Shown piece by piece: positions 44,401 through 53,254 of a DNA stretch of 64,000 nucleotides (positions are counted from its first letter, which is position 1; each line of letters begins with the position of its first letter). Below the pieces are notes generated by a model that saw nothing but the letters and a program-made list of their open reading frames with translations, had not been told where the DNA came from and did not search any database. The stretch spans positions 79,380,866 to 79,444,865 of the forward strand of contig NC_060252.1 of NCBI RefSeq assembly GCF_921293095.1. The letters run 5' to 3'. Origin of the DNA: Ischnura elegans (Eukaryota; Arthropoda; Insecta; Odonata; Coenagrionidae). A program made the position numbers and the translations under genes.

Positions 44401-45255
44401 TGAATTGTACGAAAGTCAAGTGTATGAAAGTTGAAGATTGCCTGTATCCTAAAATATTGAATTATAGTTGGCTATCCAATTTGGCCAGGATGCCCACCCT
44501 GAATGTGGTTGAGGTTTATCCTCGCCTTTCCTTGTGTTGAAGCTCTGGGTGATGCAAGATGGTAGATCCTGACGTGGATGAATATACCTCTTCTGGGGAA
44601 TAAATCTCTTTGTATTTCGGACTTATCTGGAATTAAATCTTTGGGCGTATAGGTTTCATTGCAATTTATGTTTCTATATTTTTCAGTGTCCTTTGGGGAT
44701 GAAGATATGGATGGTGGAGATGATGATGATGGTGATATGGCTGATTTGGCTGAGGGAGGTGTTGATGGAGAAGGAGTTGGTGCGGAGGAAGACGAAGGTG
44801 GTAAAAGAGCTATAACGTACCAAATGGCAAAGAATAAGGGTCTTACCCCGAGGAGAAAGAAGGAGATGCGAAACCCTAGGGTGAAGCATAGAAATCGATT
44901 CAGGAAGGCAAAAATAAGGCGGAAGGGTCAAGTGAGTCACTTGTATTTGTACATTTTTGCTTTGAAATTCTCAAACTCCATTGTTTTTCATTACCATCAT
45001 GATTCTCTTTGAAACTTTTTCCCCTAACTATGGAGTTGGGCAAACAACTCAACTTTCAATTGTCTACTTAGGCATCTTTAATAAGTTAGATGAGAAACCT
45101 TATGCTGACACTGACTGTAACAATTATGTGACCATATGCCATTGTATTTGTCTGTTCTGTTTCAGGTTCGTGAGGTTTACTCCGAGACCAGTCGATATGG
45201 TGGGGAAATCTCTGGTATTAAAGCAACTACTAGCAAAAGCATCAAAATCAAGTGA
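26455..45255 (+). CDS. UTP3: Sas10/UTP3, SSU-processome nucleolar protein (11 exons)
   Basis: Exons: 26455-26477, 26803-26896, 30984-31170, 32109-32248, 33252-33393, 35961-36078, 36219-36360, 41096-41178, 43298-43509, 44687-44931, 45166-45255. All introns are GT-AG with matching phases, giving 491 residues. The N-terminus is acidic ([12 protein letters not shown], residues 10-21). [19 protein letters not shown] (about 80-98) is the conserved pre-domain motif. Exons 5-8 (about 160-309) form the Sas10/Utp3/C1D helical domain ([16 protein letters not shown]). Acidic stretches at 350-400 precede the C-terminal Sas10 domain (420-491: [39 protein letters not shown]). In yeast and humans Sas10/UTP3 acts in the small-subunit processome for 18S rRNA processing. 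The start and exon 1 are the weakest part. Confidence 0.93.
26803..26896 (+). CDS. UTP3: Sas10/UTP3 exon 2
   Basis: Acceptor CCTTTCAG (ends 26802); a second AG at 26809-26810 is an alternative that needs a different first exon. It encodes the acidic [20 protein letters not shown] stretch. The donor is GTAATA at 26897, phase 0. Confidence 0.8.
26897..28108. other. Sas10/UTP3 intron 2, left part
   Basis: No gene recognised. Overlapping - strand frames at 26985-27280 have no domain. Confidence 0.5.
28109..30261 (-). mobile_element. piggyBac-type transposon in intron 2 of Sas10/UTP3
   Basis: It is flanked by TTAA on both sides (28105-28108 and 30262-30265), the piggyBac target. The ends are CCCTGCAGGACTC and GAGTTCCGGAGGG. 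A subterminal GCGCTGAGCCTG occurs inverted near both ends (28149 and about 30240), with extra CGCGAG/CTCGCG copies at 28138-28152 and 30032-30050. The 2153-bp interior holds broken piggyBac transposase on the - strand. Nonfunctional. Confidence 0.88.
28430..29310 (-). pseudogene. piggyBac transposase relic
   Basis: Read on the - strand: [13 protein letters not shown] (about 29190-29155; compare the usual GRNVTTDNFFTS block with the second catalytic Asp). After a frame change comes [18 protein letters not shown] (about 29125-29070), the conserved GTxRKNKRE-xP motif. Near 28545-28440 lies a cysteine-rich stretch CADCGYTKN…[10 protein letters not shown], in the place of the C-terminal zinc-binding domain. 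There are several frame breaks and stops. Confidence 0.75.
30266..30983. other. Sas10/UTP3 intron 2, right part
   Basis: AT-rich. No gene or repeat boundary recognised. Confidence 0.5.
30984..31170 (+). CDS. UTP3: Sas10/UTP3 exon 3
   Basis: Encodes an acidic [12 protein letters not shown] run and the family motif [19 protein letters not shown]. Acceptor TTTAAACAG, donor GTAAGT, ends in phase 1. Confidence 0.93.
31171..33251. other. Sas10/UTP3 introns 3 and 4
   Basis: Apart from exon 4 (32109-32248), no coding signal was seen. 32540-33110 is a C/T-rich stretch (TCTCCT-type), which explains the open frame at 32551-32883. Confidence 0.5.
32109..32248 (+). CDS. UTP3: Sas10/UTP3 exon 4
   Basis: Encodes the [17 protein letters not shown] helix (the 'EE..iQ.rla..l' segment of Sas10 proteins). 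Acceptor TATGTAG, donor GTAAAA, phase 0 end. Confidence 0.92.
33252..33393 (+). CDS. UTP3: Sas10/UTP3 exon 5
   Basis: Encodes [20 protein letters not shown] and FFGLVNDFK, the start of the Sas10/Utp3/C1D domain. Acceptor ATTTTAG, donor GTAATA, phase 1 end. Confidence 0.93.
33811..34331. mobile_element. MITE in intron 5, pogo/Tigger-like ends
   Basis: The inverted ends are CCGTATAAACTCAGGTAAGA and CTTACAAGAGTTTATACAG. The left end is preceded by TA; on the right the expected TA reads TT. G-rich blocks ggtgcatctcgtac (about 33873) and aggggtggatctc (34301) sit inside. 521 bp. The small frame at 34093-34302 ([15 protein letters not shown]) is not recognised. Confidence 0.65.
34582..34746. mobile_element. 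Short MITE with C-tract inverted repeats
   Basis: GAATATAGTCCCCCC occurs near the left end (34608) and, inverted, near the right end (GGGGGGACTATATTC, 34719-34733); a second direct copy lies at 34673. The outer ends TACTGTA and TACGGTA bring TA to each boundary. About 165 bp, likely pogo/mariner-derived. Confidence 0.6.
34985..35890 (-). pseudogene. Penelope-like element 3' fragment (GIY-YIG region) in intron 5
   Basis: On the - strand from about 35505 the frame, with stops, reads [60 protein letters not shown], and further on ISNMWRF. This matches the GIY-YIG endonuclease of Penelope-like elements (YxIPCECGKVYIGxTGRxIxTRxKEH…S-x-IxEH…H-x-I-x-F). PEDEPRV near 35020 is the usual end of such elements. 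It has several stops. The 35530-35880 part probably belongs to the connector before the nuclease. Confidence 0.75.
35961..36078 (+). CDS. UTP3: Sas10/UTP3 exon 6
   Basis: Encodes [17 protein letters not shown] and [10 protein letters not shown]. Acceptor TTACTTTCAG, donor GTAAGT, phase 2 end. It is separated from exon 7 by the gene's shortest intron (140 bases). Confidence 0.93.
36219..36360 (+). CDS. UTP3: Sas10/UTP3 exon 7
   Basis: Encodes [15 protein letters not shown] and [17 protein letters not shown], the most conserved helices of the central domain. Acceptor TTTACAG, donor GTAATT, phase 0 end. Confidence 0.94.
36361..38747. other. Sas10/UTP3 intron 7, left part
   Basis: No gene recognised. 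Frames at 38049-38536 on both strands show no domain. Confidence 0.5.
38748..40252. mobile_element. Non-autonomous pogo/Tigger-like element in intron 7
   Basis: The ends are CAGGCATCCCC and GGGGGATGCCTG, each next to TA (38746-38747; 40253-40254). Inverted subterminal GAGTTACGTAAG / TTACGTAAGTCGAG blocks lie inside. 1505 bp without a transposase frame. TA duplications and a CAGGCAT-type end fit the pogo/Tigger group of Tc1-mariner. It contains a two-unit tandem repeat (38920-39091). Confidence 0.75.
38920..39091 (+). repeat. 86-bp tandem duplication
   Basis: Two units, 38920-39005 and 39006-39091, share GATATTCATGAACTCT, then CGTGTATTCTTACGTTATTA and a GTTGCATCTCG ending, with about seven differences. 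Confidence 0.85.
40817..41052. mobile_element. MITE with 32-bp inverted ends, next to exon 8
   Basis: The left end AAGGCCGTTTTACACGG…GGAATTGCGC and the right end GCGCAATTCCGTGCC…AAAACGGCCTT pair over 32 bases with three mismatches. 236 bp, no coding capacity. It ends 43 bases before exon 8, close to its branch-point region. Confidence 0.85.
41096..41178 (+). CDS. UTP3: Sas10/UTP3 exon 8
   Basis: Encodes [20 protein letters not shown] and DTDKVISK. Acceptor CTTTCCTCAG, donor GTATGT, phase 2. It starts 43 bases after the end of a MITE (40817-41052). Confidence 0.88.
42387..43051 (+). mobile_element. MITE family C, copy 2 (intron 8)
   Basis: The ends AATAGGGTAATTTCC and GGAAACTACCCTATT match copy 1 (8686-9354). 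CACGTGACGTCACAGGG is kept at 42568-42584. No ORF. Confidence 0.87.
43298..43509 (+). CDS. UTP3: Sas10/UTP3 exon 9
   Basis: Encodes [20 protein letters not shown] and a charged, glycine-rich low-complexity linker ending [11 protein letters not shown]. Acceptor CTTTGCAG, donor GTGAGT, phase 1 end. Confidence 0.88.
43510..44686. other. Sas10/UTP3 intron 9
   Basis: No gene recognised. GTACGAAAGTCAAG and a closing AAGATTGCCTGTA near 44407-44454 resemble the end of the Tigger-like element at 38748-40252, but no left end was found. Confidence 0.4.
44687..44931 (+). CDS. UTP3: Sas10/UTP3 exon 10
   Basis: Encodes an acidic [12 protein letters not shown] run and the first part of the C-terminal Sas10 domain: [40 protein letters not shown]. 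Acceptor TTTTTCAG, donor GTGAGT, phase 0 end. Confidence 0.96.
45166..45255 (+). CDS. UTP3: Sas10/UTP3 exon 11 and stop
   Basis: Encodes [20 protein letters not shown] and TTSKSIKIK, then TGA at 45253-45255. The ending …SGI-A…KSIKxK is the invariant C-terminus of the family. Acceptor CTGTTTCAG. Confidence 0.96.
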   Translation, partial: VREVYSETSRYGGEISGIKATTSKSIKIK

Positions 45256-46726
45256 AAAATTTTTTTTTCCTGTTATTGTTGTGCCTTTTTTCTATAAATT
45301 TTAATATGAAAATGAAATTGTCTTTTACTGTCACTTTCCTTGCAATTTAAGTCTGAATGTTAAATGATTTACAATTTCTGGTTACTTATTTGTTGTATGG
45401 TGCATAATGGTAAGTTTTAAAGACTATAATTTGATAGCTTTATTCACATCTTCAGTCATCATTGCCTTAGCCTTCTAGTTGAAGATGATATTTAGGATGA
45501 CTTGAATGGCATTTCAATGAATGATTTTTTTTCATAGTGAATTATAGTTTGATCATCATGAGCTGTGAAGTGAAATAAGATTTTGTCTTGGAGACACAAA
45601 TTCTGGCATATATGTACATTCCTTAGAGATTTCGTAAGTTTGACTTCAAATATTGTTAGGGTTTGCAGGAATTAAACCCGAGGAACTCAAATTCGGTCGG
45701 TTTGTTGGGAAGGATTGCTAAGAATATAAACATTGTTACATTAGGAATCTTGAAAAATATCACGCAGCTGTCATTTTTATGTTTTTAACTGATTAATTCA
45801 GCCAATTTCCTGCAGCTGGAAGGTAGAAGGGGTAATAATTGTTTCTACAGCGCATGGTCTTCTTATTTACTTCTTTTCACTTGTATTGTAGAAAGTCGAT
45901 CGAATCGTTCTTTTCCTGATTACTGCATTTTGAACAGTAAGTTATGACCTTAGAGCATTGAAGACATTATTCGTAGTCCTTGAAAACTGATCTTTTATCA
46001 GGATATGGAAACTATGACAACTTATGAGGATAATGCATCATAAAGGCAATAAAACTATGTATTAACTAAAGCTAAGGTCATGACTGCATATATGTAATGC
46101 AACTTGAAACATTATGTGTACTCGTTTCTCATTCTGCAGTTTTGGAGTATAGAAGTTAACGTGAAAACAATGAATTTGGTAAATTGAGACTAATTTTGGT
46201 TTGCTTGGACTATATTAGCAATCGGTAATCGAAATGCCTGTAACCAGGCTAATATATTTGTGCATTGCTATATTAATTGTTAGGATGATGACGAATGTAA
46301 TTTGACTCGGATATTGTGTGAACTTTCTATAGGCTTATTTTGTTTAACTCTTATGTGGAGTGGTTGTTCTTTTTCACCTTTGGAATGAGATTGTAATGTC
46401 TGGGGAAGTTATGTTATTAACTTTTCATTGTATGCTGTAATTATCTCATATTTTGAGGATCCAGTATTTTAGTAGCCTATTACAAACTACATTCCACGGT
46501 TATGTTTAATCTCAAGGAATATAGGTGGTGTTTTTATTCTTGTCTACTAGGCTCGTCAATGAATAACCATGATTGTGGATATATTTGTGGGTGAATGCCA
46601 CGAGAAATATTCTGTTCCATTGAAATGATTCGAATCATCTGATTCCTTCTTTTGATATGTTAGGTACTCTGAATTAAATTTACTTTACCCCGGAGGTCAG
46701 GGGGTTGGAGAATACTGCCTCAGTAT
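45256..46726 (+). other. Sas10/UTP3 3' UTR and downstream region
   Basis: The first AATAAA after the stop is at 46048-46053; an ATTAAA lies near 45672. Either could set the 3' end. Nothing coding was seen. Confidence 0.4.
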
Positions 46727-46757
46727 CCCTGCTTGTCGTAAGAGGCGACTAAAAGGG
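46727..46757 (+). other. Compact hairpin motif
   Basis: CCCTGCTTGTCGTAAGAGGC followed by GACTAAAAGGG can fold as GTCG/CGAC inside CCCT/AGGG. I recall this string from the 5' part of some arthropod repeats but cannot name the family. Confidence 0.4.
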
Positions 46758-47029
46758 TAATGGTTTTTTTGTCAAAATTTCTCTGTATTTGATGAGAAAA
46801 GGCCTAAACGTTATCCTTACCATTGTGAAGTTATCATGAAGGCGGAAACCTTTTCCTCCTTGATAACACTCAAGAAACAACTAAGCTGAAGCCATTCTAC
46901 AACTTTTATGGTGTGAGTTGACTTGGAATCTAGCGGGCACAAAGTTTTCTGTAGCATAAGTGTAGCCTAAAAATTGAGCACAAAGAAGATGCTGAACTTT
47001 TACTGACAAATCACTAATTGTGAACTTAA

Positions 47030-48362
47030 CCCTCTGGTTTCAGACCCTCATTTCATTACGTTGGTTACCGTTTGGGTCCTTTAGGGACCCCATTGTTTAT
47101 GAATCGGGGAAATGAAAACAATTTTTGACTTCAATGCATTGATTTTGTTGAAAAAACATAATGGGCCATAGTATTACCAAAAATGAAACTATTTTTGCAT
47201 GAAAATCTTTATAAATAATCAGAAAAATTGTTTACAAAAAATATGGAAAATCAGCTACTCAACTCAGTTATTTATTTTTAAATTAAAGATCAGAACACAC
47301 CATAATAATACAGAAATTAAACAATGTTTTCATCAAAATATTGAGTGAACAAAAATTTGTTTGTAGGAAAGAGGAAAATTCAATTACACTCTTCATTATT
47401 ACATACAATTGTGACAGTCTTGTGGCGATGTTCTGAACAAACAAATGCTTTACACACAGAGTATCTTACATTTACCTTCAAGTCAATATTTCGAGGGCAA
47501 ATATGGCATCTGCCCCTTTTGGATTTGCCATAAATTGTTTCAGATTTGGCCATTTCTGGATTACCTTTTTTTACTCCACATGCTAGAAGAGCAGAAGTAA
47601 CAAGTATACTATTAGTTGTTTCTGCGCGTTTTTTCATGCTTGGTAGAGCAAGTTCTTGCCCTTAAGACTTGAGAAAGATTCTCCTTCTAAACGAGGCCTT
47701 GTTATTCCATTCTGAATTTTTGTTCATAAATATGGCAAATGCATTACTGGCTGCTATATCTATTATATTCATGAACAGCCTGAATGGCCATCTATTAGTT
47801 TTTCTGGCACATGTGTATTCTCTTATGAGTTCGTCTGCATTGTCTACAGCTCCTTTTGTTTTATTATATTCTAATATCATTAGGGGTTTCTTACATTCAC
47901 TCTCAGATATTTTGTTATCCAAGTTTTGCGATGTTAGCAAGTGCACCATTTTATTTTTCTTTGGCGCATACGAGACCATAGCCAATCCCTCTTTATGTTA
48001 GAAAGCAAACTTAAAAGAAAAAATTTCACAATCTTTAGTGCAATTCAAGTCATAAGGAGTGTTCGGCTTGTTCTTTCTCACTGTTCCTAAAAGAGTTCAG
48101 TTTTTCAATGCGAAAAAGAGTGCCAAATCCATGGAAGTGAAAAAGTTATCCGTTGTGACACTGCGACCAGTGTTATATAGAGGCTCAATTAGATCTTGGA
48201 CCACTGCAGTCCCTTGGTTCTTCTCAGCTCGCTGCCCAGGTAATTTCCCTGTGTAAACTTGCAAATTGAAGAGATACGAAGTTTTAGCTGTAGCCCAGAT
48301 TTTTTACCCATATCTCCCGGGTTTGGATTTAATATATTGCCTAAAAGGGCTAATTTTAGATA
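47030..48362 (-). pseudogene. piggyBac transposase relic, joined to a pogo/Tigger relic
   Basis: The 3' end of the element lies at 47030: TTAA (47026-47029) then CCCTCTGG, with GGGTCC/GGGACC subterminal repeats near 47085. On the - strand: SPFRQYIKSKPGRYG, stop, KIWATAKTSYLFNLQVYTGK (about 48350-48255), GRSVTTDNFFTSMDLALFF (about 48180-48120), then a stop. Then VSYAPKKNKMVHLL, KPLMILEYNKTKGAVDNADE, TNRWPFRLFMNIIDIAASNA (47985-47700). A Cys-rich end follows: GRCHICPRNIDLKV…VCSEH (47637-47380). This is the piggyBac DDE core with C-terminal zinc-binding domain. Stops and frame changes inactivate it. The N-terminal half is missing. Confidence 0.88.
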
Positions 48363-48700
48363 TCTGTGGCATTATCCTTCATCAATTACAAACCAAAGTT
48401 TTTCCTTTAAACTTTCCACCACATCAGGGGTTACAGCAGCCTCTTCCCCACAAATTTTAAGCGAGGATACATTCCACCGTTTTTTGAATTTGTGGAGCCA
48501 ACCATTTGAAGCCACAAAATTGTCTATACCCAATTTTAAGGGCTCCATCTCAGCCTGCTCCTGCAGGATAGGTCCGGAAATCGGGACCAACTTGTAGCGT
48601 GACCCGGAAAACCAATGGAAGACAGCTTGGTACGTGTCCTCGTTGACTTCAGTCTTCAGCCCTTTCCGATCCGATCCCCGAGATGCTGCTCTCTGGATAT
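48362..48700 (-). pseudogene. pogo/Tigger transposase N-terminal DNA-binding fragment
   Basis: On the - strand: EVNEDTYQAVFHWFSGSRYK, LVPISGPILQEQAE, LGIDNFVASNGWLHKFKKRW and VTPDVVESLKEKL (about 48660-48372). This is the CENP-B-type HTH (…ISGPxLxxKA…FxAS-x-GWLxxFKxR) of pogo/Tigger transposases. It ends abruptly where piggyBac sequence begins near 48362. Confidence 0.85.
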
Positions 48701-48814
48701 CTGACCACTGGGATAAAAAGGTCGACCGAGTAGACGGGCGTATCCCAATTACACGGCTCCTTAAGCGCTAACATACAAATACATTCAGAGGTAAGGAAAG
48801 AAAGGGATAGGAAC

Positions 48815-48856
48815 AATCGAATTTTCGATGGGATGCTGCCCATCGAAAATTCGATT
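48815..48856. repeat. Perfect 18-bp inverted repeat
   Basis: AATCGAATTTTCGATGGG (48815-48832), a 6-base loop ATGCTG, and its exact complement CCCATCGAAAATTCGATT (48839-48856). It lies between the Tigger and Penelope-like relics. Confidence 0.9.
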
Positions 48857-49350
48857 CTTTCTCAAGTGAGAAGAGGAAGAAAAGTGAGGGTAGATGGAGG
48901 GAGCAAAAACGGTTGACGGGGATTGGTTGTGCTTTAAAGGGCGCGGTTGATTCCTGGTGCAGAAAACGCACGGAAAGCCCAAATGCACGCCTGCTCCAGG
49001 TCCTTCAGCTCTACGGGGGTGATAAACGGGGGGAGGGAGGCCAATATTCTCACTATGTAACACTCGTAAAATAGAGCGTTGTGGGCGTAGGCATGTACGG
49101 CAACTGAAAGGGAAGCAGAAAGAGAAGAAATGTTAATGCAAGAGGAGCGATGCTCATTCATTCGGATGCACAGGGATGGATAGGCCGATGTAAAAAGCAT
49201 TGATTTTGCAGGCAAGCATATGCATTTCTGGCGCAGCAGTAAATATAAAATATTTTTTGTCGTGCAAGAAATATCAGACTGATGGCAGAGGAAAGGCGAG
49301 GAATTGATCGGGAAGGGGTTTGGTAGCTTCCTTTCAAGATGAACAATCAT
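48857..49350 (-). pseudogene. Penelope-like GIY-YIG region, degraded
   Basis: The - strand frame has TKNILYLLL, then RMNEHRSSCINISSLSASLS, HNALFYECYIVRILASLPPF, ELKDLEQACIWAFRAFSAPG, IN. The order (IxYLxxC…RMNxHRSS…LP…T-x-x-x-L-x-x-xE-x-AxI…PGxN) matches the second Penelope-like copy at 54975-55735 and the GIY-YIG tail of the group. The YIG residues are lost. Confidence 0.65.
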
Positions 49351-50239
49351 GGTGCTTCATGAACACCTTCTAGAGGAAGCCAAACAAAATAATTCACATT
49401 TAATTCATCTATATCTAACTCAGTACTAATTTAAAGATCACTAAGGTCTACTTTTACACTAAAGTTTAAAAAACTTCTACTGGGTGGTACACCATTACAA
49501 ATTTCTTGAAAGTAACTAATCTCAACAAGGAAAGTCAACATCTAACTCACTGTTACTAAAACTTGACAGTTGGGAAATAATGTCTGCAACAGGTGCTCAT
49601 ACCCCTTTCCAAACTGCATTACTGTTGGATTGTCATTACACCCATGTTCTTGTTGGACCTCTCCAGCCTTGGAAAACTCCGGCAGTGGTGCAGCAGACGG
49701 CCGCACCCCACTGAGAGCTCCCTTACGATCCGGGGGCACGTCGAGCGATCCTAAGATAGTGGACAGGTAGGGTGGAGGCGACCCTCAAGACCTCAGGGCG
49801 TAGGTGCTGGGACAGGAGCGCGGGCGTACTCCTCGGGCAAGTCTGTCCATCCCTGATCTTGCTCAGGCCCCGTAAGCGGAGCCTGGTCCCCGTGACGCAG
49901 GGCAGCCCTAAGCAAGTGGCCGTGAGTCGGCTCTTTAATTGCGGTAGCCGTGACGTGGCTAGTGGATACTGAATGTACGTTAAAGGAGCACACAGGGTAT
50001 TTGGCAAGAAAAAGATTTTAGCTTCTGAAGTTAGAAAGTAAAGGCCGTGGTTCTGGATTTCAGCTGCAACATTTAAATATGATTTGCTTGAAGTGAGTGG
50101 GAAGGACTGTAAACTCTAACAGTGGGATAAAACTTTAACTTTAAAATGGAAGTCCCAAAATACTCAAAGGCGACTTTGAGTTGTTTTCGTTGCAGCTTAT
50201 TGGCAATTGTTGATGGACTGAATGATCGCAGGTAATTAC
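49351..50239. other. No gene recognised
   Basis: A GC-rich block (49640-49960) is open in several frames without a domain. It may be part of the LINE whose ORF1 relic follows. Confidence 0.4.
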
Positions 50240-51535
50240 GCCATTGTGGACGCCAGGAGTTGTAGAGTTGCCTGAAGATTGGCTGCAATTGTACTCGTGG
50301 CCTTCATGAAATTGTGGATGGACAGTGAAGAGATAGAAGCCGATTCTGCGGCAGATTTAGACACCTCTTGCGAGGCAGCGGCGACTTTCAAGCGCTTTTT
50401 TCCGCTTTGATAGGGGAGTCTTGATTGATTCCTCTGTCTCAGCTGGCGGTGCGGGAGTGGGTGTTGGCCCAGTGGAAAGGAGATATCCAGCCGCTTCTTG
50501 GGTCTCTGCGGCGCGGGCGGGCGGAAAGCATTGGCACCGCGCCACGCATTCTGCTTTCTAAGAGCTGGCATGCGAGAATGACAGGGGGCCTGCGAGCGGG
50601 CACGGTGTTCGATTCGGAGTCGCAATCCGAGGCTAAGGCAGAAGATGAGTGTGGGTAATGGGCAGGGGGTGTCTTCTTTTTAGAGTGATACTTCGAGGAA
50701 GAAAGCGTTTTCTTCTCCTTCAACTCTACCTTCTTCTGGGATTGCCTGTCGAATCTGTCATTGGCGATGGCTTCTTTTCTCTCCTACTCCGCGGCGAAAA
50801 GCGGGCATTCTTGTGAGAACACGGTATGTTCTCCTCGGCAGATAGGGCAGCATGATTTTCCCAATCGGCAGTCGCCAATGACATGGGGCTCAGAGCACCG
50901 AAGGCATTTTGGCGCAGCGGTGCAGTAATAGGAGCCGTGTCCGTATCTTGCTCAGCAATAGCACAGCTGCGGATTAAGGTTGCGGTGCAGAGAGACTTTA
51001 CCCTGTTCCCGAACACATCTTTCATGTTGAGAATAGACGCTGTCGTCCAGTCACTTGTTGGAGTGATGGCGAAAACAAGTAATCCGATTTTTCTGCCGTC
51101 GTTCGACATTTATTGGATACGACGAGCGGAATTCCTAATTCTTTGAAATCTTCGAATAGTTCTTCCACGTCTTGTCGGGAAGAAAGGCCATGGAAGGTTA
51201 AAGACTGCGTTTTCTCATCCCCGTATGTATAGGTTGAAACTTGTGCCCCGTTATCCGTCAGTACGCATTTAAGATTCGTGAAATCTTAGTATCATACGAG
51301 AGGTATACATGGGTCTCAAGCAGCTGAGCGGTCAAGGGCCCAGGCTGGGCAGCGGTCGGACCCTCCGTCCGGGTGGTGGAAGGGTGAGAAGAGCCGCCTG
51401 CACGGGCGGTGGAAGAGGTGAGTTTTCTTCCAAGTCTGAAAGCTCGTCGAACTTATTCCCCAACACAAATGCCTCCGAAGATGCCTTTATCCATTTACTC
51501 ATAGCCTCGTTGGCTGTTTTGAAGGGCTAGCACTC
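50240..51535 (-). pseudogene. LINE ORF1 (Gag-like) relic with zinc knuckles
   Basis: On the - strand: NKFDELSDLEENSPLPPPVQ (about 51460-51400), then VSTYTYGDEKTQSLTFHGLS and DVEELFEDFKELGIPLVV (about 51240-51110), an RRM-like part. CCHC knuckles follow near 50930-50810: CLRCSEPHVIGDC and CPICRGEHTVFSQEC. A basic Ser/Arg-rich tail comes last (to about 50240). This layout is typical of ORF1 in Jockey/I-type LINEs. Several frame changes are present. Confidence 0.75.
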
Positions 51536-51689
51536 TAGTTTTCCGTTCACTGAAAAATGAGACCTGTTACTCGCGCCTTGCGGTTTCGCGCTTCGGCGAA
51601 TTCCATCTCCCGAAATCCCATGGCCCGAAATTCGGCCTATGGTGGGGATATGGTCACGTTTCCACTCCATCTCGCCTGAAACCTCAGGC

Positions 51690-52335
51690 TCCTTTTGGTG
51701 CTCTTGACGGTACCCACATCCGCATCATCAAGCCGTCGGAAGATCCAATGGACTATTGGAACTACAAGGGGTATCACTCAATGGTGTTGATGGCCCTGGT
51801 AGACCATGAGTATAAGTTCCTTTATACTAATATAGACAGGCCAGGAAGAGTAAACGATGCCACTGTATAATTTTAGTGGCCTGAAAGTGGAGCTCGAGCG
51901 TAGAGAGTTCGACTCAAAACTGCATATAATTGGGGATGGAGGCTTCCCTTAGTCCCCCATCACTCCTGAGGCCATATGTACAAACTGGCAACATGAATGC
52001 AATTCAATCCCATTTTAACACACGTTTAAGTAGGGCCAGGGTAGTGGTGGAGGACGCATTAGGGAGGCTAAAGGGGAGGTGGCGCGTGCTGTTAAAGAGG
52101 CTGGATCTCGGAGTTAATAATGTTCAGCATGTGGTAGGCTTGTGTGGCACTTCATAATATTTGTGAACAGCAGAAGGAGTACTTTTATCCGGGGTGGGTA
52201 CTTGCTCTGAATGAAGGTGCCCTTAACTTCGAGCAGCCTAATGTCGCTGTGCGAGAGGGCAGCAATGTGGAGGGAGCTAGAAAAAGGGACAGATTGGCCC
52301 ACCACTTGTTTAATGACAACATTTTTTTGGAGTGA
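51690..52335 (+). pseudogene. PIF/Harbinger transposase relic
   Basis: FGALDGTHIRIIKPSEDPMD (from 51694), YWNYKGYHSMVLMALVDHEY, NIDRPGRVNDATV, then a stop and frame changes. Then RARVVVEDALGRLKGRWRVL (about 52036-52095) and ALHNICEQQKEYF. The DGTHI Asp, the GRVNDA Asp and the VVEDALGRLKGRW Glu mark the DDE_Tnp_4 (HARBI1) fold. The N-terminal part and terminal repeats were not found. Confidence 0.85.
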
Positions 52336-53254
52336 GTTTACAGCATTTTTTGGACTGTATCAAGTTGTTAGAAAATGTTCCAACTATACAATAAGTAGGT
52401 AGTTAAGTATAAGCAACATGAAATACTGTGTGTATGATTATTTCCATTGATACTAAATTCAATGCAACCAGTTTTTAAACTTTTCTGTACCCTGTCGACA
52501 TCAGGTTATGTGCTTCATCAGATTTTAAGACTTCAATACATGTAATTCAAAAAGCAGCAGGAAGGGGTTCCAGATGGGAACCCAATGGAACTGCCGGTGG
52601 TGAACAAAATGTTGATGGTAGACTTGAGTAAATTGTAACTACCAGTTTTCTCTTTCAAGGATGGCATGAAAACCTGATCCATTCATCAGGACCACGGCTT
52701 ATTTGGCTTTTCTTTCGCCCCACAAACAACCCTTCTCTAGGTCACCAGTTCAAGAACTGGGGACAAGGGATGTGAGCCATGAAATATGTCGTTTTTATCT
52801 CTGTAGAAGTCAGTTTCGCTGTATATAACAGCTTTTGAATTTACGTTCAAGCCTTTACCAACGAAGTACATTACATATGAGTAATTTGGTGTATTGAAAG
52901 AACTGTTGATATGGTGGGCAGATTACTTGGCTTTGGACCATTGGTTTGCTATCGGGTTCATATGTGGTTAGGACCTTAGTATGCTTCCAGTTGAAATCTT
53001 CTGGTGCAACTTTTGACTCTACTTGAGGAGAGACCTGACTCTACCCTGACTACAGTTCTTTGAAAAGTCACTCACCACTCACTCAGAAATTCCTGGATTC
53101 AGCTCTCTCTTGGGGGGCCAAATTTCGGGTTGAAGTAGAAGTGGAATTAAATTTTAACTTTCGGGGAACACATCACGTCTTTGGCACATTTTATTGATTT
53201 TATTTCACTAAGCCAGAAAAATTGGGGAAGAAATACTGTGGTGCAAAAAAACAG
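52336..53254. other. No gene recognised
   Basis: No domain or clear repeat termini were seen on either strand. Confidence 0.45.
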
